A stretch of 64,000 nt of DNA from contig NZ_CP071589.1 in NCBI RefSeq assembly GCF_017357005.1, forward strand, positions 682,001 to 746,000, read 5' to 3'. Positions 1-7,374 of this stretch are shown piece after piece. The DNA is from Staphylococcus simiae. GTDB taxonomy: Bacteria > Bacillota > Bacilli > Staphylococcales > Staphylococcaceae. Under the pieces are notes generated by a model. The model worked only from the letters and a program-made list of their open reading frames with translations, was not told the origin of the DNA and did not search any database. Each line of letters starts with the position of its first letter. The stretch's first letter is position 1. A program made the translations under genes and the position numbers.

Positions 1-171
1 AAGTATGGACTTGACCATAAGAGTGCAATGAAAATTGCCAATTCAAGAAAGAAATACTGGCGCTTATCATCAACGCATGAAGTTCATCGTGCACTTACAA
101 CAAAACGTCTCTACAAGTGGGGGTTAGAACCATTAACCCAACTCGCAGAGACGGCTTACGCAAGATATTGA
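1..171 (+). CDS. Group II intron reverse transcriptase/maturase, C-terminal fragment (5' part outside window)
   Basis: An open frame enters from the left edge and stops at TGA 169-171, giving 56 residues. They contain the motif RKKYWRLSST followed by LYKWGLEPLTQL, which resembles the C-terminal maturase/HNH-proximal tail of bacterial group II intron-encoded proteins (the K-Y/G-Y-W-R signature). The stop is immediately followed by an RNA fold matching intron domains V and VI, as expected because intron proteins are encoded in domain IV. The catalytic reverse transcriptase domain lies outside the window, so whether the intron is active cannot be judged. Family assignment is good; the subclass is uncertain. 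Confidence 0.8.
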   Translation, partial: KYGLDHKSAMKIANSRKKYWRLSSTHEVHRALTTKRLYKWGLEPLTQLAETAYARY

Positions 172-247
172 ACCGCCGAGTACGGAACCGTACGCTCGGT
201 GGTGTGAGAGGACGGATAATCAAATAATGGTTATCCTCCTACTCGAT
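172..247 (+). ncRNA. Group II intron 3' end: domains V and VI
   Basis: ACCGCCGAG (172-180) pairs with CTCGGTGGT (195-203). Within this, TACG (181-184) pairs with CGTA (189-192) around a GAAC loop, leaving a 2-nt CG bulge at 193-194. That is the domain V architecture, with a CGC catalytic triad near its 5' side. Domain VI follows (about 206-247): AGGA..GGATAA pairs with TTATCC..TCCT, leaving an unpaired A at 241 just before the closing CTC. This A is the predicted branch point, seven nucleotides from a 3' splice site after CTCGAT at 247. The boundary is inferred from folding by eye. Confidence 0.75.
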
Positions 248-404
248 TTTGTTTGTAACAAATGCGTTGATGCTAAATGTGAGGAATTTTCTAATTGCAT
301 ATATTTTATAAATTGATATATATTTTTGTACTTTTAATTGAGTTAGTAGATGTTTTTGGGGTATGTTATGTATAAGTATATTTTTATGAATGGAGCGAAT
401 ATAA

Positions 405-1244
405 ATGATAAATGACAGCCAAATTTTGAATAATGGCTATCCAATGCCATCAGTTGGTTTAGGTGTTTATAAAATAGATGACGATGAGATGGAAAAAGTA
501 GTCACAACAGCACTAGATGCTGGATATCGTGCCTTTGATACCGCTTATTTTTATGGCAATGAACAATCATTAGGCCGTGCGTTATCGCAAAGTGATATTG
601 CACGTGAAGATTTATTTATCACAACTAAATTATGGAATGATTATCAAGGATATGACAAGACGTTTGAATACTTTAATAAATCACTAGAACATTTAGGTAC
701 AGATTATTTAGATCTATTTTTAATTCATTGGCCTTGTGAAGCTGACGGTTTATTTATAGAAAGTTATCAAGCGATGGAAGAACTTTACGAGCAAGGTAAG
801 ATTAAAGCGATTGGTGTGTGCAATTTTAAACAACATCATTTAGAAAAATTAATGGCCCATACTAACATTAAGCCCATGATTAATCAAATTGAATTACATC
901 CATATTTTAATCAACAAGATGTACAAGATTTTTGCGATAACCATGACATTAAAGTAACAGCATGGATGCCATTAATGAGAAATAGAGGATTACTAGAAGA
1001 TCCTGTTATAGTTAAATTAGCTGAAAAATATCAAAAAACGCCTGCTCAAATAGTATTACGCTGGCATTTAGCGCATAATAGAATTATTATTCCTAAATCT
1101 AAAACACCTGAACGAATTCGTGAAAACTATAATTTGTTTGATTTTAATTTAGAAATAACTGAAGTAGCTGAAATAGATAGTTTAAATAAAAATGCACGAC
1201 AAGGTAAAGACCCAGATGAAGTTAAAATTGGTGATTTAAAATAA
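405..1244 (+). CDS. Aldo/keto reductase
   Basis: A 279-residue NADPH-dependent oxidoreductase of the aldo/keto reductase superfamily, a cytoplasmic (beta/alpha)8 barrel. The catalytic tetrad is visible: D45 and Y50 in FDTAYFYGNE, K75 in TTKLW and H108 in LIHWP. The C-terminal IIIPKSKTPERIREN block is the usual NADP-binding signature. The length is normal for the 2,5-diketo-gluconate-reductase-like branch. The start ATG has GGAG eight bases upstream. It lies between the group II intron end and csbB, as its counterpart does beside csbB and sae in S. aureus. The physiological substrate is not evident from sequence. Confidence 0.92.
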   Translation: MINDSQILNNGYPMPSVGLGVYKIDDDEMEKVVTTALDAGYRAFDTAYFYGNEQSLGRALSQSDIAREDLFITTKLWNDYQGYDKTFEYFNKSLEHLGTDYLDLFLIHWPCEADGLFIESYQAMEELYEQGKIKAIGVCNFKQHHLEKLMAHTNIKPMINQIELHPYFNQQDVQDFCDNHDIKVTAWMPLMRNRGLLEDPVIVKLAEKYQKTPAQIVLRWHLAHNRIIIPKSKTPERIRENYNLFDFNLEITEVAEIDSLNKNARQGKDPDEVKIGDLK

Positions 1245-1367
1245 TCATAAACAAATAATTATTTGTATAAGTTGAAGTGGACTAATAAAAATGAAGTACT
1301 TATTGTTATAGAGCATTAATAAAATATCACTTAATTCTAAGTAATTAGGTGAGAAGGATGGACACAA

Positions 1368-2336
1368 ATGGAGATAAGGGTCATCATACCTTGTTATAAT
1401 GAACAAGAAGTTTTAGCAGCAACATATAAGAAACTGACAACAATCATGACTAAAGACAGTGAATTACAAAATTATCATTATAATTTATTATTTATTGATG
1501 ATGGAAGTAAGGATATGACGATTGATCAGATACAAGAGATAGCTGCAAAAGATAAGCATGTCAATTATATTTCGTTTAGTCGTAATTTTGGTAAAGAAGC
1601 AGCTATGATAGCAGGTTTTCAACATAGTCAAAATTATGATGCCGTTGTTATGATTGATTGTGATTTACAGCATCCACCAGAATATATACCAGAAATGATA
1701 ACAGGCTTTAAAGAAGGTTATGATCAAGTTATTGCCAAAAGAAATCGTGATGGTGAAAATTTGAGTCGCAAAATGATGACTAGAGCTTATTACAAATTAG
1801 TTAATAATTTTGTTGAAGAAGTACAATTTGCCGATGGTGTTGGTGATTTTAGATTATTAAGTCAAAGAGCTGTCAAAGCTATTGCGTCATTAGATGAATA
1901 CAATCGTTTTTCAAAAGGTTTATTTGAATGGATTGGTTATAATACTAAAGTTTTTACGTATCAAAATATTGAAAGACAACAAGGGGAATCAAAGTGGTCT
2001 TTTGCGAAACTGTTAAATTATGGTATTGATGGATTAATTTCTTTTAATAATAAACCTTTACGAGTGATGATATATCTAGGATTATTTATTTTTTCAATTA
2101 GTATTTTATATATCATTTATCTATTTATTAATATTTTAATATCTGGCATAAATATTCCTGGTTATTTCACAACTATAGCAGCTATTTTACTACTGGGTGG
2201 TATACAACTCATTTCAATAGGGATTGTTGGAGAATATATAGGTAGAATTTATTATGAAGTTAAGCGTCGACCAAAATATATTATCCAGACGACCGATTTA
2301 ACACAACCTGATGTGCGATACTATGATGAAAAATAA
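1368..2336 (+). CDS. csbB: CsbB-type polyprenyl-phosphate glycosyltransferase
   Basis: A 322-residue GT2 glycosyltransferase: N-terminal GT-A domain (about 1-220) with FIDDGSKD and the DxD-type motif in MIDCDLQHPPE, then two C-terminal membrane helices (about 232-256 and 265-292) and a basic tail. This is the GtrB/CsbB layout, which loads a sugar onto undecaprenyl phosphate on the inner leaflet. In Bacillus and S. aureus, CsbB with GtcA and YfhO-type partners adds GlcNAc to lipoteichoic acid; the partners are not in this window. It is followed at once by a strong terminator. The position upstream of saeS matches S. aureus. Family certain; sugar inferred. Confidence 0.88.
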   Translation: MEIRVIIPCYNEQEVLAATYKKLTTIMTKDSELQNYHYNLLFIDDGSKDMTIDQIQEIAAKDKHVNYISFSRNFGKEAAMIAGFQHSQNYDAVVMIDCDLQHPPEYIPEMITGFKEGYDQVIAKRNRDGENLSRKMMTRAYYKLVNNFVEEVQFADGVGDFRLLSQRAVKAIASLDEYNRFSKGLFEWIGYNTKVFTYQNIERQQGESKWSFAKLLNYGIDGLISFNNKPLRVMIYLGLFIFSISILYIIYLFINILISGINIPGYFTTIAAILLLGGIQLISIGIVGEYIGRIYYEVKRRPKYIIQTTDLTQPDVRYYDEK

Positions 2337-2348
2337 TAGTTATGTAAA

Positions 2349-2390
2349 CCCTACAAAGATGACTTACTTGTCTTTGTAGGGAATTTTTGT
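2349..2390 (+). terminator. Rho-independent terminator after csbB
   Basis: CCCTACAAAGA (2349-2359) pairs perfectly with TCTTTGTAGGG (2371-2381) and is followed by AATTTTTG. Confidence 0.9.
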
Positions 2391-2565
2391 GATTAAGAAA
2401 GATATAGATAAGACGCTATTGACACTTTTTATAATAATGAATGTTGATAATATTTGACTTATTACAATTTTTAGTATATTGAAATACAATAATTCATATT
2501 TAATATAACTTCAAAAAATATATTGTGTTAAAATATAATTATAAAAAATAAAAGGATGGTCATGC

Positions 2566-3078
2566 ATGAAAATTAAACATTTATTAGTAGCTGGAGTTAG
2601 TGCATCAATTATATTAACGGGTTGTAATGATAAAGATAGTAAAACAACTAATAATCATGAAGAACATAAAGATAATAAGGAGAATAAGACAAGTAATATA
2701 CATAAGAATGACAAAGAAAATAGCGACATAAGTGAAAATAGCGAGATAAATGAAAATAGCGAGATAAATAATAATCAAAATAATCATGTTGAGACACAAG
2801 CTGAGGCGAATCAACGTTTACAAGAAGAAAGTAGATCAGAGCATAATGGCTTAACTAATTCAGAATATGCTATTCAAAGTATGAAGAATAAAGAATATCA
2901 AGATTATTTAAACGCAAAGCAGGCGCAGTATAATTTAACGCATATGTCACCAGAGGAAAAAGCTAAAGGTGCTGGTGGCGGTGGTGCAGGTTGGAATTAT
3001 GCTGATGAAAATGAAAGCTTTGAGCAATGGAAAGCTAGAAGTGATGTACAAAAAGCTAATGCAGGTTATACAGAGTAA
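2566..3078 (+). CDS. Putative lipoprotein with ENSEIN hexapeptide repeats
   Basis: 170 residues with a lipoprotein signal: KIKHLLVAGVSASIILTGC, the lipobox Cys being residue 20, so the protein is probably membrane-anchored on the outside. After the Cys comes a low-complexity, Asn/Glu/Lys/Asp/Ser-rich stretch (about 21-80) containing three tandem hexapeptides (ENSDIS, ENSEIN, ENSEIN) encoded by an exact 18-bp DNA repeat. The C-terminal half is less repetitive: an Ala/Gln/Glu-rich helix, a glycine-rich GAGGGGAG turn and a WNYADENESFEQWKAR block. I do not recognise a family. RBS AAAGGATG lies about 10 bases upstream. It is monocistronic, between the csbB terminator and a repeat. I do not recall a counterpart at this position in S. 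aureus. Confidence 0.75.
   Translation: MKIKHLLVAGVSASIILTGCNDKDSKTTNNHEEHKDNKENKTSNIHKNDKENSDISENSEINENSEINNNQNNHVETQAEANQRLQEESRSEHNGLTNSEYAIQSMKNKEYQDYLNAKQAQYNLTHMSPEEKAKGAGGGGAGWNYADENESFEQWKARSDVQKANAGYTE
2716..2769 (+). repeat. Three tandem 18-bp in-frame repeats
   Basis: Units at 2716-2733, 2734-2751 and 2752-2769; the last two are identical (GAAAATAGCGAGATAAAT) and the first differs at two positions. The unit length is a multiple of three, so copy-number change would keep the lipoprotein frame. Confidence 0.9.
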
Positions 3079-3104
3079 CAAGCATAAAAGATTGAATCAT
3101 AAAT

Positions 3105-3268
3105 GAGGTTGGGACAAAAAGCATTTTACACTTAAAATTAAGTATTTGGCAGTAACTGTCTGGTTTGTAAAATGCTAATATATCAACATTTTACAAACCT
3201 AGTCAGTCTTGCCGGGGTGGGCCTACGAAATAATTTGTTTTGAAATAATTATTTCTGTCCCCCTCCCA
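3105..3268 (+). repeat. Dispersed intergenic repeat family R1, copy a
   Basis: A block starting GAGGTTGGGACAAAAAG, with TTGGCAGTAACTGTCTGG, a hairpin around ATATCAACATTTTAC, AGTCAGTCTTGCCGGGGTGGG and an end TAATTATTTCTGTCCCCCTCCC. The two ends are complementary (GGGACA with TGTCCC), so the whole unit can fold. It sits between converging genes (lipoprotein and saeS) and may act as a bidirectional terminator. Related copies are at 7261, 11885, 28391, 43915, 48205 and 54370. Confidence 0.85.
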
Positions 3269-3284
3269 TTTTATTATTTGATTT

Positions 3285-4337
3285 TCAACTATGCATGTGC
3301 AATTTTTTTAAACTAACAATCATAGTAGTGCCTTTATCAATATCACTGTTGACTGTAATTTGCGCATGGATTTGTTGAGCTAATTCCTGTGCAATATAAA
3401 GTCCTAATCCTGAACCTCCAGTTTCAATATTACGAGAATTTTCAACTCTAAAAGTACGTTCAAATATGCGATGTTGAAGTTCAGGTAATATACCAATCCC
3501 TTCATCTTTAATAGCAATATCTATCGTATGTAATTCTTTATTGTCTTTAATAGAGATGTCAATGCGACTACCAATACTAGAAAACTTAATGGCATTATCT
3601 AGTAAATTAGTTAATATACGCTCAAGAGGAATCCTATATTGATAAAATGCATCTACTTTGCTACAGAAATTGACTTCTAACGTGCGATTTTCTTGTCTTA
3701 TACGTTGCTCATAAGGCTGTAAAATTGATACTAATAATTGGTCTAATTGGAGTAATTCTGTGGGATAAGTCTTACCAGTATTTAAAGTAATGATATGTGT
3801 CATTGCATCAAACAATGAGGATAAACGATTAGCTTGTTTAATTAAAATATCATATGACTCTTTGATTTCGTCATCTTTAGAAATGATACCATCTCTTAAC
3901 CCTTCTGAATATGAAATAATACTTGCTAAAGGTGTTTTTAAATCATGAGCTAAATTTTGAATTAACTCATTTTTTTCTTGCTGTTCAGATTTAATTTGAT
4001 TCATTTGTTGCGTAATTTCATCGGCCATTTTGTTAAAAGACTGATTTAATTCATAAATTTCTTTTGGTGAAGTGAAATCGTGATCATTAGTTATGACATT
4101 GCCATTAGCAAACTGCTTAGTTTTAATATTAAAATGCTTTATCTTTTGAATTAAAGGATTTATAAAAACACTGCATATTAATAAAGTTAGGCAACTTGTA
4201 ATAATGGTTGTTAATGTTAAAGTGACAGTCATATGACCATTGAACCACATTAATTTATAAGCAATTGCTAAAATAATTGTTGTTAGTAATACAGTGCTAA
4301 TAACACTAATTACAATTTGACTTCTTATTGATAACAT
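3285..4337 (-). CDS. saeS: Sensor histidine kinase SaeS
   Basis: 350 residues. Two N-terminal membrane helices with a very short extracellular loop (about 10-60: WFNGHM between them) make it an intramembrane-sensing kinase. They are followed by HAMP, then the HisKA dimerisation domain with the phospho-acceptor in [12 protein letters not shown] (H131), then HATPase_c with N (NLLDNAIKF), DEGIG and [10 protein letters not shown] boxes. Start chosen at MLSIRSQ because AAAGGAG lies eight bases upstream and it fits known SaeS proteins; a ten-residue upstream extension is unlikely. Residue 18 is Leu, not the activating Pro of S. aureus Newman. It follows saeR with almost no gap. Confidence 0.97.
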   Translation of the reverse strand: MLSIRSQIVISVISTVLLTTIILAIAYKLMWFNGHMTVTLTLTTIITSCLTLLICSVFINPLIQKIKHFNIKTKQFANGNVITNDHDFTSPKEIYELNQSFNKMADEITQQMNQIKSEQQEKNELIQNLAHDLKTPLASIISYSEGLRDGIISKDDEIKESYDILIKQANRLSSLFDAMTHIITLNTGKTYPTELLQLDQLLVSILQPYEQRIRQENRTLEVNFCSKVDAFYQYRIPLERILTNLLDNAIKFSSIGSRIDISIKDNKELHTIDIAIKDEGIGILPELQHRIFERTFRVENSRNIETGGSGLGLYIAQELAQQIHAQITVNSDIDKGTTMIVSLKKLHMHS

Positions 4338-4338
4338 A

Positions 4339-5025
4339 CTAACTGCTCCTTTCAAATTTGTATCCAAGTCCCCAAACAGTAGTTATCGTATAAGAAGTAA
4401 ATGATTCTTTCTCTAATTCTTCTCTAATTCTATGAATATGCACATTTACAGTATTGGCATCTTCATAAAAATCATATCCCCAAACTTTCTCAAGTAATTC
4501 AGATTTAGAAATGACTTGATTTTCTCTTGATGCTAAGTACCAAATTAATTCAAATTCCTTAATACGCATTGTCAAATCATGACCATTAATTGTTATAACT
4601 TTGCTTAAATTACAGAGAGAAAGTTCATCAAAGTTTAATTGATCGATAGGGTGATGTTGGTACTTTTTAATACGATTTAATAAATTATTGGTACGTAGAA
4701 CGAGTTCTCTAGGGCTGAATGGTTTCTTAATATAATCATCAGCCCCTAAAGTTAAAGCATAAATAGTATCATGTTCTTGAGTTTTGGCAGTTAAGTAAAT
4801 AAAAGGTATATCTAATTGTTGTTGTTTCATTTCTTTAACAATATCATAGCCATTAATTTCGGGCATCATAATATCTAGTATCATAATGTCTATGTCATGC
4901 GATAATAATGATATAGCTTCATGTCCGTTCGTTGTTGTTGTAACTTGATAACCTTCATATTCAAAATATGTTTGGCATATATCAACAATATCCTGTTCAT
5001 CATCTACGAGAAGGATGTGCGTCAT
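4339..5025 (-). CDS. saeR: Response regulator SaeR
   Basis: 228 residues, OmpR/PhoB family. The receiver domain has the acidic pocket in LVDDEQD, phospho-acceptor D51 in MILDIMMPE, and LTA and K (YIKKPFSP) switch residues; the winged-helix DNA-binding domain covers about 125-228, ending [11 protein letters not shown]. In S. aureus it activates exoprotein and toxin genes by binding GTTAA-N6-GTTAA. Start set at [10 protein letters not shown], preceded by GAGGTG with nine-base spacing; a GTG four codons upstream is less likely. It overlaps the end of saeQ by 26 bases and is directly followed by saeS. Confidence 0.97.
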   Translation of the reverse strand: MTHILLVDDEQDIVDICQTYFEYEGYQVTTTTNGHEAISLLSHDIDIMILDIMMPEINGYDIVKEMKQQQLDIPFIYLTAKTQEHDTIYALTLGADDYIKKPFSPRELVLRTNNLLNRIKKYQHHPIDQLNFDELSLCNLSKVITINGHDLTMRIKEFELIWYLASRENQVISKSELLEKVWGYDFYEDANTVNVHIHRIREELEKESFTSYTITTVWGLGYKFERSS

Positions 5026-5482
5026 GTTTGTTTTCACCTCTATTTTTAAAGGACTTAATATAATGAATAACGGATTGGAGTGAAAGTTGTCTCAATGTAT
5101 TTTGATGCATTAATAATATAATAAATAAAGCAAGTTGAAGAGGATAAGTAAAAATCATATCTGCTAAAATATAATTTAGCATAACAAAGGCACCAAAGAA
5201 ACTAGCAGCATAAGAAAGTACACCGAATAGTAATCCTAATCCAATAGCTAATTCCCCTAAAGGTATAACTAAATCAAATAATGAAGTGGATTGGGCAACG
5301 ACATGTTCAAAGAACCATTTATACCATACTGGGGAATCAGTATTATCTTTGATAACAGGTACAAGTCCTTTTAAAGTAAAGTTACCAGTTAATTTTTCAA
5401 AACCTTGTTGTAACATAATTATTCCTGAAACTAGACGTACGATAAAGATTAAAATAAGTTGTAATGTTTTCATGATGTTCAC
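5000..5482 (-). CDS. saeQ: SaeQ, DoxX-family membrane protein of the sae locus
   Basis: 160 residues from a GTG start (ATG three codons later is the alternative) with about four membrane helices: residues about 7-26 ([20 protein letters not shown]), 70-88, 92-110 and 113-128. The motif [16 protein letters not shown] is typical of DoxX-like proteins. In S. aureus, SaeQ with SaeP forms a complex that stimulates SaeS phosphatase activity and resets the system. The tail is hydrophilic and basic. It lies between saeP and saeR; the 26-base overlap with saeR suggests translational coupling. Confidence 0.93.
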   Translation of the reverse strand: MNIMKTLQLILIFIVRLVSGIIMLQQGFEKLTGNFTLKGLVPVIKDNTDSPVWYKWFFEHVVAQSTSLFDLVIPLGELAIGLGLLFGVLSYAASFFGAFVMLNYILADMIFTYPLQLALFIILLMHQNTLRQLSLQSVIHYIKSFKNRGENKHDAHPSRR

Positions 5483-5532
5483 ACACTTTCTATTTATAAT
5501 GTTGTTAGTTAACTTAAATTGTTAGATGTAAG

Positions 5533-5571
5533 TTAAGGTGTCTAATCAATGCAGTAATCAGACACCTTAAT
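5533..5571 (-). other. saeP-saeQ intercistronic stem-loop
   Basis: TTAAGGTGTCT (5533-5543) pairs perfectly with AGACACCTTAA (5561-5571). No T-run follows in the minus direction, so it is not a classical terminator. In S. aureus the sae mRNA is cut by an endoribonuclease between saeP and saeQ and a short saeP-only transcript accumulates; this 11-bp stem is at the expected place to protect that 3' end. Role inferred. Confidence 0.65.
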
Positions 5572-5582
5572 AACTGTATATA

Positions 5583-6014
5583 TTATTTTAATTTAGCTCC
5601 ACCGAAAATAACATGTGCTTTTTTACAGTAAATCGTAACTTCGTTGTATTTATTCAAATCAACATGTTTTAAGTCGAAAGTTTGAGTTTTTTTATCATAA
5701 TCTACAGTTGAAATTTCTTTACCATTTTTAATATCTCCATTTTTAGTCAAATAGACATGTAAGTCTGGACCTTTTGAAGATTTGTAATCTGTTAACATTA
5801 ATTTACCATCTTTAATTTCAGCTTTTCCTTCAACTTTTTCTCCATTTTTAGATGAGAAAGTACCCGTTAAATGTTTTGATGTATCTGTTTTGATATTTGT
5901 ATCTTCATTTTTAGTTTTGTTGTCAGAATGATTGTCATTATTTGAATTACCACATGCTGATAAAGATAATACGGTTGCAATTGCTCCTGCTGCAAAGAAA
6001 TATTTAGTATTCAT
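5583..6014 (-). CDS. saeP: SaeP, accessory lipoprotein of the sae locus
   Basis: 143 residues: signal peptide with lipobox LSLSAC (Cys21), an Asn/Asp/Lys-rich linker (about 22-50), then a DM13-like beta domain (about 50-143: LTGTFSSKNGEKVEG, LHVYLTKNGD, VTIYCKKAHVIFGGAKL). In S. aureus, SaeP is an extracytoplasmic lipoprotein that binds SaeQ and dampens SaeS signalling. RBS GAGGAAC with suitable spacing. It is first in the saePQRS operon and preceded by candidate SaeR boxes, consistent with autoregulation. Confidence 0.95.
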   Translation of the reverse strand: MNTKYFFAAGAIATVLSLSACGNSNNDNHSDNKTKNEDTNIKTDTSKHLTGTFSSKNGEKVEGKAEIKDGKLMLTDYKSSKGPDLHVYLTKNGDIKNGKEISTVDYDKKTQTFDLKHVDLNKYNEVTIYCKKAHVIFGGAKLK

Positions 6015-6079
6015 ATTAAGTTCCTCATTTCTAAATTTTTTTATAAGTTAATTTTAAAATGAAGGTGTTTCAGATACCA

Positions 6080-6115
6080 TTAACTATTTCTTAATTACAA
6101 TTAAATGAAGTTAAA
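6080..6115 (-). promoter_or_regulatory. Candidate SaeR-binding repeats upstream of saeP
   Basis: On the minus strand the region reads TTTAACTTCATTTAATTGTA then ATTAAGAAATAGTTAA. This includes ATTAA-N6-GTTAA, one mismatch from the SaeR consensus GTTAA-N6-GTTAA, plus further TTAA cores spaced 10-11 bp (positions 6080, 6091, 6101, 6111 on the plus strand), so all lie on one helix face. Placed 65-100 bases upstream of saeP. The assignment is by motif only. Confidence 0.5.
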
Positions 6116-6159
6116 ATTTAGCAATAATCTTGTAATAAAATGAATGTTAAATGGTGTTG

Positions 6160-6182
6160 ATTATTAAATGAACAATAAAAAA
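6160..6182 (+). repeat. Left copy of 23-bp direct repeat flanking the STAR-bearing element
   Basis: A 23-bp sequence beginning ATTATTAAATGAACAATA is repeated without mismatch at 6526-6548, directly abutting both ends of the inverted-repeat element. It resembles a target-site duplication, though it is longer than most insertion sequences make. Confidence 0.85.
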
Positions 6183-6183
6183 A

Positions 6184-6525
6184 GGTTCTCTAACAAATTG
6201 GACTGATACATAATTATTTTTAAGCCTCGCTATGCCCAACTTGCATTGCATGAAAAAACTGGATAACCAGTTTTTCTGTGTTGGGTCCCTTCCTAGGGTG
6301 CTGTCTCAGCCTCCCCAACTTGCATTGTCCGTTGAAACTAAATGATTAGTTTCTTTTTGTTGGGGCCCCGGTCTTCGACTAGCACTGTTGCCCAACTTGC
6401 ATTTCTTGTAGAAACTGTTTCACAGTTTCTCTGTGTTGGGTCCCTACCTCAGGAGTCTCGGCTTCAAAATGATTTATATTTTAATTTATTCACTTTTTAT
6501 ATATCAGTCCTAAAAAATAGAGAAC
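6184..6525. mobile_element. MITE-like inverted repeat R2 copy A, carrying a STAR array
   Basis: The left arm GGTTCTCT..AAATTGGACTGATACATA (6184-6213) and the right arm TATATCAGTCCTAAAAAATA..GAGAAC (6499-6525) are inverted repeats. The same arms occur at 16421-16502, 25465-25547 and 34556-34627, where they are only about 5-25 bases apart. Here they are separated by about 255 bases of STAR units. No transposase is encoded, so any mobility would be in trans. Confidence 0.65.
6233..6444. repeat. STAR element array (three units)
   Basis: Three units of about 57 bp (6233-6289, 6313-6369, 6390-6444), each starting CCCAACTTGCATT, holding a variable internal palindrome and ending GTTGGG(T/G)CCC. The middle unit contains TTTGTTGGGGCCCC, an exact match to the published S. 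aureus STAR consensus T(G/A/T)TGTTG(G/T)GGCCC(C/A). The units are GC-rich compared with the surroundings, and their ends are mutually complementary. Spacers are about 20 bp. Confidence 0.9.
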
Positions 6526-6548
6526 ATTATTAAATGAACAATAAAAAA
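6526..6548 (+). repeat. Right copy of 23-bp direct repeat
   Basis: Identical to 6160-6182 and immediately next to the right arm of the R2-A element. Confidence 0.85.
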
Positions 6549-6590
6549 CAACGATCATCATTAATAATGAAGTCGTTGTTTACTAGTGTA

Positions 6591-7172
6591 CTAATTGAAG
6601 TTAAATATTTTTTGCCAAAAAAGAAATAACATGAAAATCATATAAATAATTAAATATAAATACCAATATGGTGTTAGTATCATCATAACAATAAAAGATA
6701 TATTAATGATGACCAAGCCAATAGTTAGAAAGCGATATTGTTTCTTGTTTGATTGGTTATATTCATTGTGGAATGTTGCTACAAATAAAAATATACAACC
6801 GATTAAGAAGATGGTTGGTGCTAAAAATGGAACAGACATATAAATTGATTGTGTACTTGAATAATCAGTAACACGTTGCGTTAAACTGACAACAACAGTT
6901 AATATGATGGCAATAAATTTTTGTTCACTTATTAGTGCACGAGATATTTTATTATCTATATAGATTTGTAACAATGTCCAAATAATAAACATGCTAATAG
7001 TAGTTAAAGTAATAAAATTAAATTTATCTAATATAAATGTATTTATTATTGTATTAATAGTTATTGCAAGTAGCATAGCACTTAAAGATAAATGTTTCAG
7101 TCGATGTCGATATATATCTAAACCAGTTATAAGTATGACGACAGCGATATTAATTAAAATATATGAGATCAT
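6591..7172 (-). CDS. Multi-pass membrane protein of unknown function
   Basis: 193 residues, mostly hydrophobic, with about six predicted membrane helices (roughly 3-20, 32-50, 54-72, 85-100, 112-130, 145-190 as two helices). Short polar connections include DIYRHRLKH and HNEYNQSNKKQYR. No enzymatic motif is seen and I do not recognise a family. The start ATG has a modest AGGAGT upstream. It stands alone between the saeP-side repeat element and the queE end, reading away from sae. Confidence 0.7.
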   Translation of the reverse strand: MISYILINIAVVILITGLDIYRHRLKHLSLSAMLLAITINTIINTFILDKFNFITLTTISMFIIWTLLQIYIDNKISRALISEQKFIAIILTVVVSLTQRVTDYSSTQSIYMSVPFLAPTIFLIGCIFLFVATFHNEYNQSNKKQYRFLTIGLVIINISFIVMMILTPYWYLYLIIYMIFMLFLFWQKIFNFN

Positions 7173-7260
7173 GTCTAACTCCTATTCGTTATACTTTGAT
7201 AAATAATTATATCAATATATATCTATTTATTCATTATATAAGACTTATAATGAAGTAGTA

Positions 7261-7300
7261 CTACGAAATAATTTGTTTTAAATCAAATATTTCTGTTCCA
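7261..7300 (+). repeat. R1 repeat fragment, copy b
   Basis: Only the right-hand end of the R1 family is present: TACGAAATAATTTG, a short palindrome and ATATTTCTGTTCC, matching 3223-3260. Confidence 0.65.
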
Positions 7301-7374
7301 TTCGCAATTTAAACAGATACTACCATTGATATCATCTTATTAAGTATAGAATGCTTTTTGTCTTAGTATCTGAG

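Noticed and set aside
339..364. Possible sigma-B promoter before the aldo/keto reductase (GTTAGT .. GGGTAT)
   Set aside because: The -10 GGGTAT is good, but the -35 is poor and the spacer is only 11 bases, shorter than sigma-B promoters allow.
2614..2814. Reverse-strand open frame of 66 codons opposite the lipoprotein
   Set aside because: A mirror of the low-complexity AT-rich repeats; hydrophobicity is an artefact of Asn/Lys codons read in reverse, and it has no RBS.
6342..6533. 63-codon open frame across the STAR array
   Set aside because: Composed of repeat sequence; the frame is not kept across STAR units elsewhere and there is no RBS.
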